Source of the DNA: Fidelibacterota bacterium UBA7303
GTDB lineage: Bacteria > Fidelibacterota > Marinisomatia > Marinisomatales > UBA1611
DNA: 28,144 bases
Direction: 5' to 3'
NCBI GenBank assembly: GCA_002471805.1
Contig: DKQR01000183.1
Span: forward strand, 988 to 29,131
Shown here: positions 15,496 through 22,956 of the stretch, piece after piece
Layout of the letters: every line of letters begins with the position of its first letter
How positions within the stretch are numbered: position 1 is the first letter of the stretch
Notes under the pieces: model-generated
What the model was told of the DNA's origin: nothing
The model's input: only the letters and a program-made list of their open reading frames with translations
The model's database searches: none
Position numbers and translations under genes: made by a program

Positions 15496-16844
15496 TAAAA
15501 AGGCGCATCCGCAGGAGATAAATTCTCAAAGCGGGCAAATCTATTTAAGAAAGTAGCCTGGATCAATCCCGTAGGTCCGTTTCTTTGCTTCGCCACAATA
15601 ATCTCAGCTTTGCCCTCATCCTCTTCTTCCTGACTGTAAACCCAGGGCCTATACAGAAAAATGACTACATCGGCGTCCTGCTCAATGGCACCACTTTCCC
15701 GCAGGTCTGATAACTGCGGTTTGCGGTCTGCACGCTGCTCGACAGCTCGGGAAAGTTGCGAAAGTGCTACTACGGGTATATTTAACTCCTTGGCAAGCGC
15801 CTTTAAGGATCTGGAAATAACAGATATCTCCTGCTGTCTGCTTTCTACTCCTTTCGGGCCCTGCATCAGTTGCAGATAATCCACTACAATCATCCCAATA
15901 TTGTGTTTTGCTTTAAGCCGCCTTGCCTTGGCACGGAGTTCCAGAACCGTTAACGCTGGAGTATCATCGAGGTGGATGGGGGCTTCCGCCAGGGTGCCCA
16001 CAGATAAACTTAAATTCTTCCAGTGGGTCTTGGGTAGATTCCCAGTTCTTACCAAATGGCTGTCAACCCGGGCTTCTGAACAAAGCAGCCTCATGGCCAA
16101 TTGATGGTTCGCCATCTCCAGGCTGAACATGCCAGTACCAATACCGGCTTCTACCGCAGCATTTCTTATTAATGAAAGTGCCAGTGACGTTTTTCCCATC
16201 CCTGGTCTGCCGGCGATAATGACCAAATCACCATCTTGAAATCCAGATGTTTTATCGTCTAAATCTATTAATCCGGATGGGACACCAATGACAGATCCTT
16301 TTTTAGAACTGATCTTATCTAATTTTTCAAATGTATCCTGTAAAATAGACTCAATGTGCTGGAAACCTCCCCTTAGACGACTTTGAGTTATATTAAAAAT
16401 AGATTGTTCAACAGTATCCAGGATATCTTCTATTTCCTGACTGTCATCGTATGCTTCCTTGGCAATATCGTGCGAAAGGCCAATAAGGCGGCGCAGAAGA
16501 GCTTTTTCCAAAACGATTTTTGAATAACGTTCAACGTGGGCAGTTGTGGGGACTGCTTCGACCAGACCTGTGACATAATAGGTCCCGCCAATGGCATCTA
16601 ATTCCTTTTTCTTCTTCAGAGCATCGATCACCGACACCGTATCGATGGGGTCACCCTTATCAAAAAGGGTGATCATTATGGAATAAATCCTGCTGTGAGC
16701 ATCCTTGTAAAAATGCTCGGGGTTGAGCCACTGTATTGTTTCACTCACGGCTTCTTTGGAAGCCAGCATGGAACCCAATACAGCCTGTTCTGCTTCTTCA
16801 GATTGCGGTTGTACGTTTAGGATCTGGTCTGCTGGTTCTGCCAT
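15495..16844 (-). CDS. dnaB: Replicative DNA helicase DnaB
   Basis: 449 residues, standard DnaB length with no intein. The N-terminal domain (about 12-115) opens PQSEEAEQAVLGSML, a typical DnaB sequence. The RecA-like motor has Walker A GRPGMGKT at 212-219, Walker B IVVDYLQLM around 319-327 (Asp322), ALSQLSRAVEQRADRKPQLS at 360-379 and DLRESGAIEQDADVV, the sensor and arginine-finger region. DnaB unwinds DNA at the replication fork and recruits primase. The gene overlaps rel by one base and begins 2 bases after the uracil-DNA glycosylase gene, so it is embedded in the long operon-like run. Confidence 0.97.
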   Translation of the reverse strand: MAEPADQILNVQPQSEEAEQAVLGSMLASKEAVSETIQWLNPEHFYKDAHSRIYSIMITLFDKGDPIDTVSVIDALKKKKELDAIGGTYYVTGLVEAVPTTAHVERYSKIVLEKALLRRLIGLSHDIAKEAYDDSQEIEDILDTVEQSIFNITQSRLRGGFQHIESILQDTFEKLDKISSKKGSVIGVPSGLIDLDDKTSGFQDGDLVIIAGRPGMGKTSLALSLIRNAAVEAGIGTGMFSLEMANHQLAMRLLCSEARVDSHLVRTGNLPKTHWKNLSLSVGTLAEAPIHLDDTPALTVLELRAKARRLKAKHNIGMIVVDYLQLMQGPKGVESRQQEISVISRSLKALAKELNIPVVALSQLSRAVEQRADRKPQLSDLRESGAIEQDADVVIFLYRPWVYSQEEEDEGKAEIIVAKQRNGPTGLIQATFLNRFARFENLSPADAPF

Positions 16845-16846
16845 AG

Positions 16847-17524
16847 CTAGGATTCACCATGAATATATTTTTGGATCCATTGAAAATCTTCCCAGGCGGT
16901 CTGTTTTAATCCCGGATTGCGCAGCAATGCCGCCGGGTGGTAGGTCACACGTAACGGCGTTCCGGCATAACTATGGATTTTACCGCGCATATCCTTTAGC
17001 GGGACATCGAGTTTTAAGAGGGTTTTTGCCGCAACACGGCCCAAAGCGACAATTAAACGAGGATTGATCAGACCAATCTGTTTTTTAAGGTATGGCTCGC
17101 ATTTTTCCACTTCTGATGGTAATGGATCTCTATTACTAGGAGGGCGACATTTTATTACATTGGCAATAAATACATCTTTATTTCGATCTCTACCGATTGC
17201 TTTTAATATCTTATCCAATAATTTTCCAGAACGGCCAACAAACGGTTCGCCTTGGAGGTCCTCTTGTTCGCCGGGTGCTTCCCCAACCAACAGCAGGTTT
17301 GCCTTTGGATCACCAACACCAAAAACAAATTCCGTGCGAGATTTTCCCAGGGGGCATTCCTGGCACTCACGGATTGATTCCCCAAAAGATTCAAGACTTA
17401 GAGATTCATGATCCTTTTGGATCATTGCCGGTCTATTGGTTGTTGGCTTGTTCAGGTACAATTCATCCCCAAAAAGATCTCGCTGTTGTCTTAAATATTG
17501 GTGAATTGAACCTCTTTGATTCAT
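16847..17524 (-). CDS. Family 4 (Fe-S) uracil-DNA glycosylase
   Basis: 225 residues. The family 4 motif GEAPGEQED at 81-89 and the C-terminal motif TYHPAALLRNP, with His196, mark a family 4 uracil-DNA glycosylase (UDGa type). Four cysteines, C54 and C57 (CQECPLG) and C126 and C142, match the [4Fe-4S] ligands. The enzyme removes uracil from DNA formed by cytosine deamination or dUTP incorporation. An N-terminal extension of about 45 residues before the first cysteine is unassigned. It directly abuts the omega gene (no gap) and is followed by dnaB after 2 bases. Its thermophile-type name does not imply thermophily; the family is widespread. Confidence 0.94.
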   Translation of the reverse strand: MNQRGSIHQYLRQQRDLFGDELYLNKPTTNRPAMIQKDHESLSLESFGESIRECQECPLGKSRTEFVFGVGDPKANLLLVGEAPGEQEDLQGEPFVGRSGKLLDKILKAIGRDRNKDVFIANVIKCRPPSNRDPLPSEVEKCEPYLKKQIGLINPRLIVALGRVAAKTLLKLDVPLKDMRGKIHSYAGTPLRVTYHPAALLRNPGLKQTAWEDFQWIQKYIHGES

Positions 17525-17803
17525 TTAACCAAGTTCGTCTGTTTTTCTCCAGGTGACATCCCCGTCGAGGAATTTGTTGATCGCAACTGTAGTTACTTTT
17601 TCTTTTTCCACATATTCCTCCGGTGTTGATTCTTCCACTTCATCAAATACACCGTAATCATCGCTCTCCACTTCTTGAAGGGTTGCTTCAAGAACCCGCT
17701 CCCCTAATTCACGGCGAGCCTGACTAAACATGGCGGCAACAGCCTCGTACATATTATCTGCGTGTTCTTCCACATCCCGGAATGGTATTGTTTTAATTCC
17801 CAT
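17525..17803 (-). CDS. rpoZ: RNA polymerase omega/Rpb6-like subunit
   Basis: 92 residues. The N-terminal helix pattern NMYEAVAAMFSQARRELGER fits the conserved N-R-x-E-x-V/A-x-x-A-x-x-R-A omega helix loosely. The ending, VTTVAINKFLDGDVTWRK, matches the AIxEFLxGEIxYR segment seen in Bacteroidota-type omega/Rpb6 proteins. The middle is acidic. Omega assists RNA polymerase assembly and, in E. coli, helps bind ppGpp. Position right after gmk is a classic rpoZ location. A clear AAGGAG ribosome-binding site lies 6 bases before the ATG. Sequence divergence leaves some doubt, but position and ending support the call. Confidence 0.78.
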   Translation of the reverse strand: MGIKTIPFRDVEEHADNMYEAVAAMFSQARRELGERVLEATLQEVESDDYGVFDEVEESTPEEYVEKEKVTTVAINKFLDGDVTWRKTDELG

Positions 17804-18368
17804 AGAGAACTCCTTCTTTTAATTGATTAACGACATTTATTAATTCTTTTGTTGCCAATTCAAGATCTTCATTAATGATCACACAATCAAAACGATCTTT
17901 ATATCCCAATTCCTCTTCAAATCTTTTTAACCGTATTTCAATCCGCCTCGATGAATCCGATCCCCGTTTTATTAATCTCTCCCGCAAGGCTTCAACACTG
18001 GGCGGTAATATAAAAATAGAATAGGTATTGTGTGGATTATTTGCTTTAAGCGACATGGCCCCTTTTACATCCAACTCAAATAAGAGGGTTTCATTGTTTT
18101 CAAGGGAGCGGTTTAATGTGGATTTTGATGTTCCATAATAATTCCCATGGACATTTTCCCATTCGGCAAACTCATTCTTTAAAATCCGATCTTCAAATTC
18201 TTTCTTTGAAATAAAATGATAATCTACACCATTTTGTTCATTTTTCCGGCGTTCTCTTGTAGTGTATGAAATCGACCATCCAATATCCTCCCGTACCTGC
18301 CGCAGTGCTTTGCATAAGGTGGTCTTTCCGGACCCGGAGGGAGCTGAAATGGTTATAATATTTTTCAT
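17793..18368 (-). CDS. gmk: Guanylate kinase
   Basis: 191 residues. The P-loop SAPSGSGKTTLC (8-19) is intact, followed by ISYTTRERRKNEQNGVDYHFI, the GMP-binding region with conserved Arg, Tyr and Glu. LLFELDVKGAMSLK and SIFILPPSVEALRERLIKRG (lid) continue the guanylate kinase pattern. The enzyme converts GMP to GDP with ATP and is a known ppGpp target in several bacteria. It overlaps yicC by one base and the omega gene by 11 bases. Confidence 0.96.
   Translation of the reverse strand: MKNIITISAPSGSGKTTLCKALRQVREDIGWSISYTTRERRKNEQNGVDYHFISKKEFEDRILKNEFAEWENVHGNYYGTSKSTLNRSLENNETLLFELDVKGAMSLKANNPHNTYSIFILPPSVEALRERLIKRGSDSSRRIEIRLKRFEEELGYKDRFDCVIINEDLELATKELINVVNQLKEGVLYGN
17804..17815 (-). 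promoter_or_regulatory. Ribosome-binding site of the omega gene
   Basis: AAGGAG (17815-17810) six bases before the ATG, lying within the gene region just before the gmk end. It confirms the chosen omega start, whose reading frame overlaps gmk by 11 bases. Confidence 0.8.
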
Positions 18369-19228
18369 TACAATATATTCTGGGCCTGTTCCCGGATTTT
18401 CTCGAGTTGATCCTTCATTTCAACCACATGCCCTGTTATTTCCGTTTGTGGGCTTTTTGCCCCGATCGTATTCACTTCCCTGCCAATTTCCTGGATCAAA
18501 AAGTTGATCCGTTTCCCTACAGGTCCATCCTCATTTATATAATCTTCAAGTTGTTTAAAATGACTCCGGCAGCGTACGATTTCCTCTGTAATATCCGCTC
18601 TGTCCGCGAGATAAGCAACCTCTTGGATCAATCGGCTTTCATCCAGAATTTCCCCTTCCAACAGCTTTGAAATTTTTTCTCGAAGAACCGCCTGGCGTTC
18701 ATCGGTAAAATCAGTAGCAGAATCCGCAACCATATCTATGGTCTCCTGCAATATTTTTACTCGGCTTAATATGTCATTTTGAATCAAGCCGCCTTCTCGC
18801 GACCTCATATCATTCAATTGTTGCAGGGATTTTTCAACTGCCTCCACAACCAGGTCCGGATTCAAATTGTCCGGCTCTGCAGAGATTAACAAATCACTGA
18901 CAGATATCAAATCACTCAATCCAAGCCGCTGTCCATATTGGACATGAATATCATTTAGAATGTTTTGAATGATTTCATAGCGTTCCCTGTTAAATCGTAG
19001 AGATGATGCATCATGGCTGTTACCGAGATCAATTCGGACCTGAACATTACCCCGCTTCAAATTTTCACTGATTTGATTACGAACTTTTTCTTCTATGTTG
19101 GGGTCTATGCTCAACCCGCGAAGTTTCACTTCAAGAAACCGTGAATTCACAGTCCGAATTTCTATTTCTACTTTATTCTGGCCCTGACCTGCTGACCCCC
19201 GGCCGAACCCTGTCATACTTTTGATCAT
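18368..19228 (-). CDS. yicC: YicC-family endoribonuclease-like protein
   Basis: 286 residues. It opens with MIKSMTGFGRG, the fixed N-terminus of the family, so the start is sure even though no Shine-Dalgarno is visible. The middle has VEIEIRTVNSRFLEVKLRG and a coiled-coil region, and it ends EITGHVVEMKDQLEKIREQA, the conserved DUF1732 tail. E. coli YicC has been described as an RNase that helps degrade a small RNA. The yicC-gmk-rpoZ order is common. It heads a 17-gene run, preceded by a 79-base gap. Confidence 0.95.
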   Translation of the reverse strand: MIKSMTGFGRGSAGQGQNKVEIEIRTVNSRFLEVKLRGLSIDPNIEEKVRNQISENLKRGNVQVRIDLGNSHDASSLRFNRERYEIIQNILNDIHVQYGQRLGLSDLISVSDLLISAEPDNLNPDLVVEAVEKSLQQLNDMRSREGGLIQNDILSRVKILQETIDMVADSATDFTDERQAVLREKISKLLEGEILDESRLIQEVAYLADRADITEEIVRCRSHFKQLEDYINEDGPVGKRINFLIQEIGREVNTIGAKSPQTEITGHVVEMKDQLEKIREQAQNIL

Positions 19229-19307
19229 ATTTTCTGGTAAAATTGAGCCGGGAAACCTACGAAATCACCTGTCTATAATCCACACTAAACTATTGTTTAT
19301 GGTTAAT
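19229..19307 (-). promoter_or_regulatory. Gap before yicC, possible promoter
   Basis: 79 bases between the PorV-like gene and yicC. On the minus strand a loose match, TAAACA, a 16-base spacer and TATAGA, could be a sigma70-like promoter for the long run. No terminator hairpin for the upstream gene is evident. By-eye and weak. Confidence 0.25.
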
Positions 19308-20384
19308 TTAAAGTTCCTGATCTACCAGGATGAATGCGCGGATCCAATCTGGAGAGATTCGTAGGGTTAAAAGGTGGTGATTACCAAGACCTGAGTTCAA
19401 ATCAGACGCCAGGAATGCATAGTCTACACCAAACCCGGTCCAAAGAACACCAAGCCCTCCCGTCATATTGCCCAATTGATTTTTTCCAAACCGAAACGAC
19501 AGTCTTTTTTTCACTATTGCTTCCACGCCAAAAGAAGAATCCAGCGAAATTGTTCCAGAGCGAATTTGGGATTCCAGGTGACGAGTATTCCCGGAGAAAT
19601 TCACATTCATCAGCGTATGCATCTCTAACGGCAATGTCTCAGAAGAATAGGGTACATGCAGTCCAAAGGCCATGGAGGGTGTGGTCGTTTCGATCATGCC
19701 GTGATCCCAGATCAAACCTGAGGAGGGAATATTCCTCATGACAAATCCAAAATCAATATTATTTATTTTTTTTATCATCCCCAGATCCATCCCGAGGCCC
19801 AGCGCATAATGTGTATCCAGGCTGTAAGACAGGACTTTTACACCCAATCCAAGGGACAGTCCTCTTATTTTTCCCAAGAATGCGCCATGAATGCCCACCT
19901 GCTGCTGAGAAAAATAACGGACCTGGTCACCATCCAGTCGCTCACCCTCATCAAGAATACCATTGCCTTCTCCTGCATCCTGGGTGCCAAATACGCCGTC
20001 CAGTCCCCAATCCAGCAGTGTTTCTCTTGTATCCGGAATAGACCCTATTCCCTCATATAATACATTAAATCCCATCCTTGTTTTTTTTTGGATCATGACC
20101 TGTCCGCTTAGAATGTCACTATTAATCAATCCAGCGAAACGGGATTGGTGAGTTAATTCAACCTTATTCTGGGATTCAAAAACAAAAAATGGATTTACAA
20201 GTGCGGCTGCAGCTGTCGGCATGGCGTAAGCAGTAGTGGCATTGCCCAAGGCTGCGATGCGGGCATTGGTCACATGGTCAAATAATTCCCAGCCATAGTT
20301 AACCCAGACACCATCGCCAGTTAAAGGCGATATGGTGCATAAAATGAAAAAATAATTAAAGACCGTGGTCTTTTTTAAGTTCAT
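19308..20384 (-). CDS. PorV/PorQ-like outer-membrane beta-barrel protein
   Basis: 358 residues. Residues 1-23 form a signal peptide (basic MNLKK then hydrophobic). The mature start, NARIAALGNATTAYAMPTAA with AALVNPFF, matches the PorV/PorQ/UPF0164 opening (ARxxAMGGAxxAxADDxxAxxxNPA). Alternating hydrophobic strands continue to the end, consistent with a long-chain fatty acid transporter-like barrel. Residues 125-154 are an acidic glycine-rich insert. PorV-type proteins in Bacteroidota assist type IX secretion; no other T9SS genes are here, so that role is not implied. The start lies 29 bases inside mutS, an unusually long overlap for this window. Confidence 0.78.
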   Translation of the reverse strand: MNLKKTTVFNYFFILCTISPLTGDGVWVNYGWELFDHVTNARIAALGNATTAYAMPTAAAALVNPFFVFESQNKVELTHQSRFAGLINSDILSGQVMIQKKTRMGFNVLYEGIGSIPDTRETLLDWGLDGVFGTQDAGEGNGILDEGERLDGDQVRYFSQQQVGIHGAFLGKIRGLSLGLGVKVLSYSLDTHYALGLGMDLGMIKKINNIDFGFVMRNIPSSGLIWDHGMIETTTPSMAFGLHVPYSSETLPLEMHTLMNVNFSGNTRHLESQIRSGTISLDSSFGVEAIVKKRLSFRFGKNQLGNMTGGLGVLWTGFGVDYAFLASDLNSGLGNHHLLTLRISPDWIRAFILVDQEL

Positions 20385-22956
20385 CCAACTTTTGCAATGC
20401 TTCTAAGGGTGTTAAGGAGTTTACGTCCAACGTATTCAGATCCTTTCTTAAACGGGATTCCTGCTCCTGGAAAAGAGTTAACTGATCGGAGGAATCAGGC
20501 GGTAGAGCAGGGTCGTCTCTCTCTAAAGACTGGGAGATGTGATGGTTTAAAATCTCCGTGGCGCGGTGAATCACGGATTTTGGCAGACCGGCCATCCGGG
20601 CTACATGGATACCATAACTTTTATTTCCGGTACCTTTTGTAATGGAACGTAAAAATATGATCCGGTCACCAAATTCCTTCACTTCCACATAATGATTCTC
20701 CAATCGATCCAGGGTAACACCTAAATCTGTCAATTCATGGTAATGGGTAGCAAATAACGTCCGTGCATTCACGCCGGGAGCGTCATGGAGATACTCCGTG
20801 ATTGCCCAGGCCAGAGACAAGCCATCAAAGGTGGCTGTACCCCTTCCGATCTCATCCAGAAGAATCAGACTTTGGTCTGTGGCATTGTTCAAAATATTTG
20901 CAGCCTCATTCATTTCGACCAAAAATGTACTTTCCCCACCAGCCAAATTATCGCTGGCCCCAACCCGGGTAAATAATCGGTCTACGATTCCAATCTTTGC
21001 TGATTTTGCCGGTACAAAGCTCCCGATCTGTGCCATGAGGACAATCAATCCGACCTGTCGGAGATAAGTGGACTTCCCGGCCATATTGGGTCCTGTGATC
21101 AAATGGATCTGATTCTTTTTTCCATCCATGTTAAGATCATTGGGAATAAATTTCTCTGTTGCCGGTAGAAGCTGCTCAACTACGGGATGGCGGCCTTTTT
21201 TAATTTCCAGTACTGGCTCATGGGTAAGCACCGGCCGTGTATAATTTCTTTTGGAAGCTGTTGCAGCAAAACCGCAAAGCAGATCCAGCCGGTTGATCAA
21301 TTTGGCATTTGTATGTATGGAAGTATTTTCCGCAAGAATGAAACGGTTTAGTTCACGAAAGATGTTGGCTTCTATTTCAAAAATATCTTCTTCTGCGGAG
21401 ATGATTTTTTCTTCATATTCTTTTAATTCTTCAGTGATATACCGCTCAGAATTCACCAGGGTCTGTTTTCGAATGTATGAAGAGGGGACTTTCTCCTGAT
21501 GCACTTTTGTAACTTCGATATAATAGCCAAAAACCTTATTATAGCCCACTTTCAAGGATGAGATGCCCAATTCCCGGCGGGCTGCTTCCTGGAAGTTTGT
21601 GATCCAATCTTTACCGCCCTTTAACAGGATTCTCAATTCGTCCAGCTCAGAATTGAACCCTGTTTTAATAATATTGCCCTGCGTGAGTTGTATAGGCGCT
21701 TCCTCATTCAGAGTCTCCCGGATCTTGCCCACCATACTAGATGCGTCTACGAATAAACTGGAAAATGTCTGTAGTGCAGTGTCAGCAGATTCTGCAAGGT
21801 GTTTCTTCCAGGCCGGGATTTTATCCAGCATCTCTGCCAAGCCAACCACATCTCGAGGCGAAGCTTTCCCTTGATTTATTTTTCCAAGGATGCGTTCTAT
21901 ATCAACGCTGTTTTTTAAGGATTTCCGTATCGATACCAGAACCTGCTTCCGAGTCGTAAACCCAAGGACCAGATCCAGGCGTTTATCCAATCGTTTTTTG
22001 TCTGTTAGGGGACGATGCAGCCATTGCCGGAAAATCCTGCCGCCCCCTGCAGTCAATGTATTATCAAAACAATCCACCAGAGTGCCGTGCGTACCCTGGG
22101 TAGACAAAGATTGAAATACTTCCAGATTTTTCATGGTAAAACCATCCAGACCCATCACACCCTCGCTGAGCACAGGAGTCACAGTTGAAATGTGATCCAA
22201 GTTCATGCTCAGATTTGTTTTAATATGGTGCATCAAAGCCCCAGCTGCTGAAATACCCAGGGGAAAGTCATCACAGCCAAAACCTTTCAGCGACGGCAGA
22301 TTAAAATGCTGAGTCAATGTCCGATAACTTGATTCCTGATCAAATATCCAGTCATCAACTTGTGTAACGAACGGCTTTAACTCGATATACCAGTCTGAAA
22401 GTGAATAAACAATTCTTTCGCCCAGGACAACTTCACTCGGAGAAAATTGCAGTAAAGATTCTTTGATTTTTTCTGTAGGGCACTCACCTAGATGAAATTC
22501 TCCTGTGGATGAGTCTAGGACAGCAAAACCGGCATGGTCGTCGTTATTAAAGGTAAGAGATGAGATGAACTGGTTGGATTTTTCGCTTAAAGCTTTATCA
22601 GACATTAGAGTACCGGGAGTCACAACTTCAGTCACTTCCCTTTTTACAATACCTTTGGCTAATTTGGGATCCTCCACTTGTTCACAGATAGCCACACGAT
22701 GCCCGGCTTTTACCAGTTTATGGAGATAATTATCCAGAGCATGATAAGGAAAACCAGCTAAAGGCACATCGGCAGCCTTACCATTGGCGCGCTTGGTGAG
22801 TACAATTCCCAGAATTTTTGCAGTAATCTCCGCATCTTCCAGAAATGTTTCATAGAAGTCGCCCATCCGAAAAAGCACAATGGCATCTGCATACTGTGCT
22901 TTCACATCCATGAATTGTTTCATGACGGGGGTGGCTGCGACAATGCTTTTACCCAT
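20356..22956 (-). CDS. mutS: DNA mismatch repair protein MutS
   Basis: 866 residues from ATG 22956. This start is preferred to upstream codons because a GGGGAG ribosome-binding site precedes it and the family begins here (TPVMKQFMDVK). The mismatch-reading Phe-x-Glu is FYE at 34-36. Walker A is GPNMAGKST at 622-630 and Walker B is LLDEIGRGT at 699-707. An ending QLTLF motif at 825-829 resembles the beta-clamp-binding peptide. The protein recognises mismatches and recruits MutL. The start overlaps the selB end by 8 bases. It is the classic long MutS1, not MutS2. Confidence 0.97.
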   Translation of the reverse strand: MGKSIVAATPVMKQFMDVKAQYADAIVLFRMGDFYETFLEDAEITAKILGIVLTKRANGKAADVPLAGFPYHALDNYLHKLVKAGHRVAICEQVEDPKLAKGIVKREVTEVVTPGTLMSDKALSEKSNQFISSLTFNNDDHAGFAVLDSSTGEFHLGECPTEKIKESLLQFSPSEVVLGERIVYSLSDWYIELKPFVTQVDDWIFDQESSYRTLTQHFNLPSLKGFGCDDFPLGISAAGALMHHIKTNLSMNLDHISTVTPVLSEGVMGLDGFTMKNLEVFQSLSTQGTHGTLVDCFDNTLTAGGGRIFRQWLHRPLTDKKRLDKRLDLVLGFTTRKQVLVSIRKSLKNSVDIERILGKINQGKASPRDVVGLAEMLDKIPAWKKHLAESADTALQTFSSLFVDASSMVGKIRETLNEEAPIQLTQGNIIKTGFNSELDELRILLKGGKDWITNFQEAARRELGISSLKVGYNKVFGYYIEVTKVHQEKVPSSYIRKQTLVNSERYITEELKEYEEKIISAEEDIFEIEANIFRELNRFILAENTSIHTNAKLINRLDLLCGFAATASKRNYTRPVLTHEPVLEIKKGRHPVVEQLLPATEKFIPNDLNMDGKKNQIHLITGPNMAGKSTYLRQVGLIVLMAQIGSFVPAKSAKIGIVDRLFTRVGASDNLAGGESTFLVEMNEAANILNNATDQSLILLDEIGRGTATFDGLSLAWAITEYLHDAPGVNARTLFATHYHELTDLGVTLDRLENHYVEVKEFGDRIIFLRSITKGTGNKSYGIHVARMAGLPKSVIHRATEILNHHISQSLERDDPALPPDSSDQLTLFQEQESRLRKDLNTLDVNSLTPLEALQKLDELKKDHGL

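Noticed and set aside
19308..20384. PorV-like protein taken as evidence for a type IX secretion system
   Set aside because: Only the barrel-family pattern is present. No other T9SS gene or CTD-bearing protein lies in the window, and many PorV/PorQ relatives are not T9SS components.
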